This document shows positions 43,862 through 49,282 of a stretch of 49,282 nt of DNA, in pieces. The stretch is from positions 1 through 49,282 of the forward strand of contig JABMNI010000065.1 of NCBI GenBank assembly GCA_013204605.1, read 5' to 3'. The notes beneath the pieces were generated by a model that searched no databases, was not told the origin of the DNA, and saw nothing but the letters and a program-made list of their open reading frames with translations. A program made the translations under genes and the position numbers. Every line of letters begins with the position of its first letter. Position 1 is the first letter of the stretch. The DNA is from Ignavibacteria bacterium. GTDB taxonomy: Bacteria; Bacteroidota; Ignavibacteria; Kapaibacteriales; Kapaibacteriaceae.

Positions 43862-44824
43862 TTAAATGGTTCTCGTAATTAAAGTCTCGGCCAGCTCGCG
43901 TAGCAACCTACTACCTTGGTTAGAAGGGAGAACATCAAGTTGCAAATACGCCGTCTGCGTATGGTTGCGAACAATTTGCTGGGCCTCGTCCAGTATTCCA
44001 TTTGTGTGGAGTAGTTGAATCATTTCCGGTACATCGTCCGACCCAAGACCGTTATCGTCAAAAAATGACTTCACAAGCTGATTATCCGCAAGTCTGCGTT
44101 TCGCCTCCAGCATCATCCAGGTGCGTTTTCCTTCTTCAATATCGCCACCCAGTTTCTTTCCAAAGTCTGGTGCGCCAATCAAGTCCAGCACATCATCTTG
44201 CACCTGAAATGCAATTCCAACTGACCTACCAAACAACGTAAGCGCATTGAGTTCAGCAGCACTTCCATTGCCCAACATTCCTCCAATTGCACATGCAGTT
44301 TCGAGAAGTCGAGCGGTTTTCTTTTCGATCATGTTGAAATATTGGGTAACACTAACGTCGGGCTGGATTGCCAACTCCATGTCGAGCGCCTGACCCTCGC
44401 ACACCTCGATAAGCCCCTTACCAAGCTCCTTTATCACTGCCAACGGATCCGTTGAAATGTGACAGCACGAGTGGAGTTCAGTGATGGCGATTCCCATCAT
44501 TACATCGCCGGAAAGAATGGCAACGTTCTCGGACCACTTCATGTGTACCGTGGGGCGTCCGCGGCGGATAGGGGAGCTGTCCATTATGTCGTCGTGGATG
44601 AGCGTGAAGCCGTGGAGCAATTCCACCGCCACGGCGGCCGGAAGTACATCCTGCGGATCACCTCCGACGGCTTGGCACGACAGACCCACCATGATGCCGC
44701 GCACACGTTTACCGCCACCTTCAAAAAGGTAGCTCACGGGATGGTACAAACTTGCCGGGGCACCGTACGGTTGCAGTGCCGTAGAAATAGCCTGATTAAT
44801 CTGATTTGCGTAAGCTGTTAGCAA
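43862..44824 (-). CDS. Polyprenyl diphosphate synthase
   Basis: A 320-residue trans-prenyltransferase that extends allylic diphosphates with isopentenyl diphosphate. The first Asp-rich motif is LIHDDIMDSSPIRRGRPTVH (about 75-94) and the second is QVQDDVLDLIG (about 197-207), preceded by GGGKRVRG. No ATG is well placed; the TTG at 44824 gives normal family length and overlaps fni by 29 bases. Chain length (geranylgeranyl, heptaprenyl or octaprenyl) cannot be told safely from sequence. A menaquinone side chain for MenA is a natural guess. It lies directly after fni, which supplies the starter isomer. Confidence 0.93.
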   Translation of the reverse strand: MLTAYANQINQAISTALQPYGAPASLYHPVSYLFEGGGKRVRGIMVGLSCQAVGGDPQDVLPAAVAVELLHGFTLIHDDIMDSSPIRRGRPTVHMKWSENVAILSGDVMMGIAITELHSCCHISTDPLAVIKELGKGLIEVCEGQALDMELAIQPDVSVTQYFNMIEKKTARLLETACAIGGMLGNGSAAELNALTLFGRSVGIAFQVQDDVLDLIGAPDFGKKLGGDIEEGKRTWMMLEAKRRLADNQLVKSFFDDNGLGSDDVPEMIQLLHTNGILDEAQQIVRNHTQTAYLQLDVLPSNQGSRLLRELAETLITRTI

Positions 44825-45842
44825 GTGCCTCCAATGTTGCCGATCCGGTGAGGAACATCCAGCGTCGGATGTCTAAATCCCACTTCAATAAAATTTGCTC
44901 AACTGCGGCCACGCCGCCATCAACACTACCATTCACGCTGCCATCTATATACGCTTTAAGAAAGGGGCGAGCCGCACCGGCAATGTTAGCGCCAAGTGCA
45001 ATTGCTTTTGCTGCATCGGTGCCTGAGCGTACGCCACCCGAAGCAATAAGTGTTGGCACAACGCCGCGGCATTCAAGTAGACAGTCTGTGGTACGAATTC
45101 CAGTATCCCAAAACTCCATTAAAGAAGTCTGGCCGTCTTGCCTCAAAATTTCAACGCCGGCCCACGAGGTACCACCGGCACCTGCCACGTCAATAATTGT
45201 AACGCCAGTTTGTGCGAGTCGGTGCGCAACCGCGCCCGAGATTCCAGCGCCAACTTCTTTTACAATTATCGGAACAGGGAGTTGATGTACTAGGAATTCA
45301 ATTCCCGACAGCACACCTTTAAACCGAGGTTCACCTTCGGGCTGAAGTAGTTCTTGTAACGGGTTAACATGCACGGCCAACGCATTTGCCTTGGTGAAAT
45401 CAAGTGCCGTCAGACAGTTTTCTAACAGACTACCGCTCACGTTCCATTCCGCTACTTGAGCGCCGCCAAGGTTTGCAATAATGGGAATAGTGGGCGCGGC
45501 CGACCTAGCAGCCGAATAGGTGCTCCTCAGCTCAGGTTTTTCAATTCCCGCCCGAACGGAACCTAATCCAAATGCAACTCCCACCAGCTCACACGCCTCA
45601 GCCAGACCTGCATTTATCTGTTCGGCATTTGGATAGCCCCCTGTCATTCCCGTAATAATTAATGGCGAAGCCAGACGGTGTCCGAGGAACATTGCCGACG
45701 GATCCACCTCCTGAAAGTCCATTTCGGGCAGCGCATCATACTTGAACATGTAATCTTCAAAACCGGCGGTGCGGTTCTTAAAATTCACATCTTGTTCAGT
45801 CACAAGTTGTACGTGTTCTTCTTTTCTTGAGGTAATGCCCAT
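44796..45842 (-). CDS. fni: Type 2 isopentenyl-diphosphate delta-isomerase
   Basis: A 348-residue FMN- and NADPH-dependent isomerase of IPP and DMAPP. The ATG at 45842 begins MGITSRKEEHVQL, matching the family start. The longer open frame adds 39 Arg-rich residues that run into dprA. Motifs seen are ITGMTGG (FMN), NPLQELLQPEGEPRFKG, VKEVGAGISG, and IASGGVRSGTDAAKAIALGA near the C-terminus. It sits upstream of and overlaps the polyprenyl synthase gene, so the two isoprenoid steps are co-expressed. Confidence 0.95.
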   Translation of the reverse strand: MGITSRKEEHVQLVTEQDVNFKNRTAGFEDYMFKYDALPEMDFQEVDPSAMFLGHRLASPLIITGMTGGYPNAEQINAGLAEACELVGVAFGLGSVRAGIEKPELRSTYSAARSAAPTIPIIANLGGAQVAEWNVSGSLLENCLTALDFTKANALAVHVNPLQELLQPEGEPRFKGVLSGIEFLVHQLPVPIIVKEVGAGISGAVAHRLAQTGVTIIDVAGAGGTSWAGVEILRQDGQTSLMEFWDTGIRTTDCLLECRGVVPTLIASGGVRSGTDAAKAIALGANIAGAARPFLKAYIDGSVNGSVDGGVAAVEQILLKWDLDIRRWMFLTGSATLEALANSLRKSD

Positions 45843-45862
45843 TGCCACAATATTACGGCGTG

Positions 45863-46897
45863 TTATCGGACTGATTCGAATCGTTTTCCGGGAAGCTGTT
45901 TTACGGCGCCGCTGAACTCGAACTGTAACAACTTGCCGAGCGCTTCTGAAACACTGCACACCCAGTATTCCGCCAATTCATCGAGCGAGAAATTTGCACC
46001 GTTCTGTGGCCAATTAATCAACTTGTCTTCGGCAACCTTACTCGGCGGCATTTCAGTGTCTAAATCCAACGATGCGTAAATATCTTCAGCTCCCTGCAGG
46101 AGTTCTGCCAAGCCCCTTTTAATCAAATTATTTGTGCCGGCACTCCGCACGGAAAGGATGGGTCCAGGCAACGCATACAACGGCTTGCCCTGCTTGATCG
46201 CGAAATCTGCCGTAATTAGCGCGCCGCCCTTTACGTTGCTTTCCACCACTACCACCGCATCGCTCAGACCACTTATAATTCTGTTGCGCGCCGGAAAATT
46301 TGGTGGAATAGCCGCCAGCATCGGCGCATATTCCGTCACCACGCAGCCACCAATCTTCAACAACCGTTCAATCATTTTTTGTGCCGCCAGTGGCGTCACC
46401 CGCTTCAGACCACTCGCAATCACGGCCACCGTACATCCGCCACTTTGCACACAGGTCTCATGCGCAATTATATCAATCCCATTTGCCAACCCACTCACAA
46501 TCACAATTCCTTTGTTCACCCATTCACGCACCAGCATTTCCGTTGCGGGCTTCCCGTACTGAATGGTACACCTTCTGGTACCCACCACCGCCACAGAGGG
46601 TAGGGCAGAATGTGGTAGCGGTCCCACATGGTATAAAATTGGAGGGGGCTGATCCAGTATTCTCAATCGTTCAGGATAAGCGGCATCCCAATACGTAGTA
46701 CACTGAAAACCATCGCGCTCCAATCCAACCACCAGTTCCGTTGCAACCTGCAACGCATCAAATTCAATCACGCCAATTCGTTGCACAGCATCGGTATAAC
46801 CAGCGCTGCCATTCACTGCCTTAATAAACTCAGAAGCGCACAACTTGCTCATCCGGTGAAACGCAATAATCTCGGGTAGGGTCCATGGTATTGTCAT
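45863..46897 (-). CDS. dprA: DNA-processing protein DprA
   Basis: A 344-residue DprA, which protects incoming single-stranded DNA during natural transformation and loads RecA on it. The Rossmann-like core shows VAVVGTRRCTIQYG, VSGLANGIDIIAHE, FPARNRIISGLSDAVVVVE and GGALITADFAIKQGKPLYALPG. A C-terminal winged-helix-type segment of about 60 residues follows (LDELAEYWVCSVSEALGKLLQFEFSGAVKQLPG). The ATG at 46897 gives a start close to other DprA proteins; 14 further upstream codons are less likely. It is first in a long operon with isoprenoid, murein and ABC genes. It makes natural competence possible but is present in many non-competent species too. Confidence 0.95.
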   Translation of the reverse strand: MTIPWTLPEIIAFHRMSKLCASEFIKAVNGSAGYTDAVQRIGVIEFDALQVATELVVGLERDGFQCTTYWDAAYPERLRILDQPPPILYHVGPLPHSALPSVAVVGTRRCTIQYGKPATEMLVREWVNKGIVIVSGLANGIDIIAHETCVQSGGCTVAVIASGLKRVTPLAAQKMIERLLKIGGCVVTEYAPMLAAIPPNFPARNRIISGLSDAVVVVESNVKGGALITADFAIKQGKPLYALPGPILSVRSAGTNNLIKRGLAELLQGAEDIYASLDLDTEMPPSKVAEDKLINWPQNGANFSLDELAEYWVCSVSEALGKLLQFEFSGAVKQLPGKRFESVR

Positions 46898-46999
46898 GTA
46901 TACCCAGTGTGCGGTAACAGTAAAACTGTGACACAACAAACCGATAAATTTTCAAGTTTCCATTAACTGTTGCTTCCAGCGTCAAATCAAACAATCACT

Positions 47000-47005
47000 T
47001 ATAAT
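47000..47005 (+). promoter_or_regulatory. Possible -10 of the protease gene (TATAAT)
   Basis: TATAAT on the plus strand about 80 bases before the protease ATG, in the 190-base gap shared with the divergent dprA promoter. No -35 at 16-18 bases was found, so this is only a candidate. Nothing else was recognised in the gap. Confidence 0.25.
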
Positions 47006-47087
47006 TAAGAACAATGTAACCAATGCCAAAGTTGCATGTTGTAGTCTCCGGCGTCCTGTGTACAACTTTTGCGAAAAGGAGATGGTA

Positions 47088-49282
47088 ATGAATAATTTAG
47101 CCAATATGTTTGTCATCGAGAGTCATCGAGAGTCATCGAGAGTCATCTCTCGAAGTTTGTGGATCACCTTTGGGTTTATAATCTGGACATCAACTGTTTG
47201 GATTAACGAAGCAAACGCCCAACCTTGGCGAGCAGAGCCGAGCATGCAAACAGGGCAATTACCAACAGCGCCGCTGAACACCGAGAATGTTCGGGTTTGG
47301 CAAAGGGTCGCCGAAGCTGATGATGGATCTGCTGAACAAAAAATTCCGCAATATCACAGGGCGGGGCAGCAATGGGGCTTGTATGCAGCAAGGATTCCGA
47401 TGGCATGGGAAATAACGATGGGAAGTAGTGACGTTCGTGTATTACTCCAAGATCAATGGTGGGGCCCTTCGAGTAACGGAACAATCATTCCGTATGGGAT
47501 AACAACTGGAATTGGATTAAATCCTTCCAACGGTGAAACGGGTAGCGGCAGAGGGGATCTTGTAATGAAAATTCGACAAAAGCAATCAGATGGTTCGTTT
47601 GCGATTCTCGACGACGCATTGCAAAACAGCGGCCCTAATGGAAACATTCTGGTTTTCGAAAAGTTCGACGCATCTACTCAAACATGGGTGCAGGAACTCG
47701 GCGCTGCAACTGGAACTGAATATTCTTTAAGGCTGTCAAATTATGGGCATGGTGTACAATGCCTTTCAATCATGGCCTCAGCTCTAAATGCAAAAGGGAT
47801 GATAGGTGTCGCTCCGGGATGTTCTTATATGTTGGGAGACGGTGACCTAAAAGCCCCCTTGCTTTATGATTTTGACCCGACGGTAATAGGGATGCAAACT
47901 GCGCATGTGGTGAGCAGCCAAACGAGTCTGGACTGGGGACACCAGCTAAAACAGTCTAGTTATATAGCTGTTGGCGCTGGAAACTTAATCGGCGCCAGTC
48001 ATTTCCAGTATTACGATGGCTTGTCGAATGAGACGATATATAAGGGCTGTATCCCTGTTGAAAAAAGGGTGGATGTTGGGGCTTGGTTAGATACCAGATC
48101 GATAAAAGCTGGCGTGTGGAACGATGGAATCTTGATTCGAGATAATTCAAATGTCGGAATCACGAAAGAGTGTACAACCTTCGATCGTCGTCGCATAGAT
48201 CTAGCTAAAACCAACCTATCATCACCTTACTATTATTGGCATCAACAGAAGTATCCGCCCGCCACATTAGAGACACCGTCCAATATACAGTACAAAACCT
48301 CTGGCACGTGTGGTACGAATGGTGATATTGCCGATGGTTGTTACCGTATGCTGGGGCTTCCACTTGGATTTCCTGGAACTGAACATGTGGATGTTTTTAA
48401 ATATGTTGACGTTGTTGTTCCGAGCAGTATACTATGTGAAGGGAGCGGTGAATTGTACAAACAGCATGAAACCGCTCAATCTTATGTAATCCCCTTTCTC
48501 AATGGCATCATTGCACTAATGAGATCGGTAGATATAACGGGTGGCGTAAACGTTACGTCGGAATTATATCCATACACTTATGGTACAGCATGTAATGAAG
48601 AGTTTATGGCCGCGCGTCCGATATACACAAATTCCAAACTTCAAACAACCAATAAGACAGTTACCAGGTGTGAGCTACATCGTAGAGGAAGAGACATAAT
48701 CACATTTACCGCAAGGAAAGTACCAAATAAAGACTACAAATACACCGTACAGGAGGGAGATCCCATGCGAAGATCGTGGGTGTATAACAATGGATATGGT
48801 TTAGTAGATGCGTATCGATGTGTAGCAAATTCCATCCCGGCAAAAGGCAAGAATATCTATGGTAACAACGACCAGTTAGACTTTGCAAACGGCACAGAGA
48901 TAGGTGGTAAGAAATACTTGCATTTGGGGGCATGGGGCAGATTTGATAATGCCTATGACAACAATAGCCTGTTGTTCGATACGCCAGCTTATGGTTTTGT
49001 CCCAGAGGGCTTTGGTGCAGAAGTTAGTTGTGGTAAGACTGTCATTGGGTCCAGTGTATACACCGTAGGTACGGGCAATGTGGCTTGCATTGATGGTATT
49101 GTAGAATCTTATACTGGTGGTTCAATAAAGACTGTTGCAAACACGAACGGCCGAATCCTTTTCAGCGGATACTTTAAAAGTACAGGTGTTATTGAGGGCA
49201 ATTTGAGCCTAGGTGACGTGGTGATAAGAACCGGCAAAATTAAACTGGTGCCAAGCACTGGGATGGAGTGTCGAATCTGTAC
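47088..49282 (+). CDS. Divergent Cys-rich subtilisin-like (S8) protease, 3' end outside window
   Basis: An open frame of 731 codons runs from the ATG at 47088 to the window edge with no stop. A good ribosome-binding site (AAGGAGATGG) stands just before the ATG. A signal peptide is visible at about residues 23-45, cleaved near ANAQ. QWGLYAARIPMAWEITMGSSDVRVLLQD matches the start of S8 domains, giving catalytic Asp122. His221 lies in NYGHGVQCLSIMASA, the oxyanion Asn299 in VGAGN, and Ser465 in AQSYVIPFLNGIIALM, spaced as in SxxxPxxxG. The usual HGTHVAG and GTS motifs are degenerate. At least 13 Cys follow residue 220, so disulfides are likely. The end is beta-rich and its function is unknown. 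Residues 10-22 are encoded by a tandem repeat. Confidence 0.85.
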   Translation, partial: MNNLANMFVIESHRESSRVISRSLWITFGFIIWTSTVWINEANAQPWRAEPSMQTGQLPTAPLNTENVRVWQRVAEADDGSAEQKIPQYHRAGQQWGLYAARIPMAWEITMGSSDVRVLLQDQWWGPSSNGTIIPYGITTGIGLNPSNGETGSGRGDLVMKIRQKQSDGSFAILDDALQNSGPNGNILVFEKFDASTQTWVQELGAATGTEYSLRLSNYGHGVQCLSIMASALNAKGMIGVAPGCSYMLGDGDLKAPLLYDFDPTVIGMQTAHVVSSQTSLDWGHQLKQSSYIAVGAGNLIGASHFQYYDGLSNETIYKGCIPVEKRVDVGAWLDTRSIKAGVWNDGILIRDNSNVGITKECTTFDRRRIDLAKTNLSSPYYYWHQQKYPPATLETPSNIQYKTSGTCGTNGDIADGCYRMLGLPLGFPGTEHVDVFKYVDVVVPSSILCEGSGELYKQHETAQSYVIPFLNGIIALMRSVDITGGVNVTSELYPYTYGTACNEEFMAARPIYTNSKLQTTNKTVTRCELHRRGRDIITFTARKVPNKDYKYTVQEGDPMRRSWVYNNGYGLVDAYRCVANSIPAKGKNIYGNNDQLDFANGTEIGGKKYLHLGAWGRFDNAYDNNSLLFDTPAYGFVPEGFGAEVSCGKTVIGSSVYTVGTGNVACIDGIVESYTGGSIKTVANTNGRILFSGYFKSTGVIEGNLSLGDVVIRTGKIKLVPSTGMECRIC
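47112..47153 (+). repeat. 10-bp tandem repeat (GTCATCGAGA, 3.6 copies) and hairpin in the protease 5' end
   Basis: GTCATCGAGA occurs three times at 47112, 47122 and 47132, plus a partial copy at 47142. The last part folds into a 7-bp stem, TCGAGAG-TCAT-CTCTCGA (47136-47153). The unit is not a multiple of three and lies between the ATG and the signal peptide, so copy-number changes would shift the frame of the protease. Confidence 0.85.

Larger units (their letters stand above)
197..47859. repeat. Dispersed iterated motif AGGGG(G)CT, 34 copies by hand count
   Basis: A short motif, AGGGGGCT (19 copies) or AGGGGCT (15 copies), recurs over the whole window on both strands. Approximate positions with the G-rich strand on plus: 197, 3063, 4212, 7558, 7797, 13239, 14994, 20226, 22685, 24297, 30371, 34401, 42300, 46643. 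With the C-rich strand on plus: 684, 1901, 9816, 11392, 13998, 19983, 22471, 23801, 26990, 28499, 31948, 34494, 37622, 38625, 40642, 42435, 44412, 45645, 46111, 47852. Flanks are often A/T, giving forms such as TAAGCCCCTTA. It falls in different codon phases of unrelated genes (Arg-Gly-Leu in typA, Gly-Gly-Leu in a permease, Glu-Gly-Ala in mgtE, Ser-Pro-Leu in the other permease), so it is not a protein motif. Function unknown; coordinates may be off by one or two bases. Confidence 0.75.

Noticed and set aside
47101-47160. CRISPR-like array at the 10-bp repeats
   Set aside because: The units are contiguous, have no spacers and lie inside a coding frame.
197-47859. Iterated motif as a chromosome-segregation (KOPS-like) signal
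   Set aside because: Copies are split 14 to 20 between strands, without the strong strand bias such signals show; the window is too short to exclude a weak bias.
47203-48933. Several minus-strand open frames of 62-93 codons
   Set aside because: They lie antisense to the uninterrupted protease frame, which has a ribosome-binding site, signal peptide and protease motifs.

Overview
The window looks like a chromosomal segment of a Gram-negative bacterium of the FCB group, most likely Bacteroidota, Ignavibacteria or Kapabacteria-like. The reasons are: three secreted proteins with C-terminal domains resembling type IX secretion (T9SS) sorting signals; a DUF5683-type membrane protein; a menaquinone pathway (ubiE, menA); outer-membrane proteins of OmpA and TolC type; and several upstream elements that fit the Bacteroidota promoter core TAnnTTTG. 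The assignment is inferred from gene content only. Genes are very tightly packed: there is no gene-free stretch above about 300 bases, many neighbours overlap by 1-4 bases, and three convergent pairs overlap at their 3' ends. No tRNA, rRNA, CRISPR array or insertion sequence was found.

Layout. 1-1700: mgtE (minus), flanked by AATGNN-type simple repeats and a 20-base palindrome. 1695-7568: a minus-strand MacAB-TolC-like export operon (outer-membrane protein, adaptor, ATPase, two separate FtsX-type permeases). 7592-11170: two related secreted proteins of unknown function downstream of typA/bipA. 11278-14700: a lipoprotein gene broken by an in-frame TAG, two more lipoproteins, a small membrane protein, a methyltransferase and recR. 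14830-15983: pspA and a YbjN-like gene (plus). 16043-21826: a double-OmpA-domain barrel protein, a DUF5683 protein, ridA, an ftsB/divIC-like gene and two secreted proteins with T9SS-like tails. 21978-25296: gcvP and a heavy-metal-binding secreted protein. 25461-27869: fumC and murB. 27856-36555: a single-chain ABCC/MRP-type ABC transporter, two LOG-family genes, a small membrane protein and a very large beta-propeller secreted protein. 36686-40056: ubiE, menA, a DUF6438 lipoprotein, pyrE and the exonuclease III gene. 40060-46897: a minus-strand operon reading dprA, fni, polyprenyl synthase, murD, ABC ATPase, ABC-2 permease, LolA-like protein. 47088-49282: the first 731 codons of a divergent, Cys-rich subtilisin-like protease that runs off the window.

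Most genes are housekeeping: quinone and isoprenoid supply (fni, prenyl synthase, menA, ubiE), peptidoglycan (murB, murD), DNA repair and uptake (recR, exonuclease III, dprA), central metabolism (fumC, gcvP, pyrE) and envelope transport.

The most unusual signal is not a gene. It is a short motif, AGGGGGCT or AGGGGCT, which I counted by hand 34 times, on both strands, about once per 1.4 kb, in different reading frames and in unrelated genes. It behaves like a highly iterated DNA-level element (candidates: uptake sequence, Chi-like site, or methylation/restriction-related site). Second in interest are the protease whose 5' end carries a 10-bp tandem repeat, a layout that could switch the gene on and off by slippage, and the eukaryote-like ABCC transporter.
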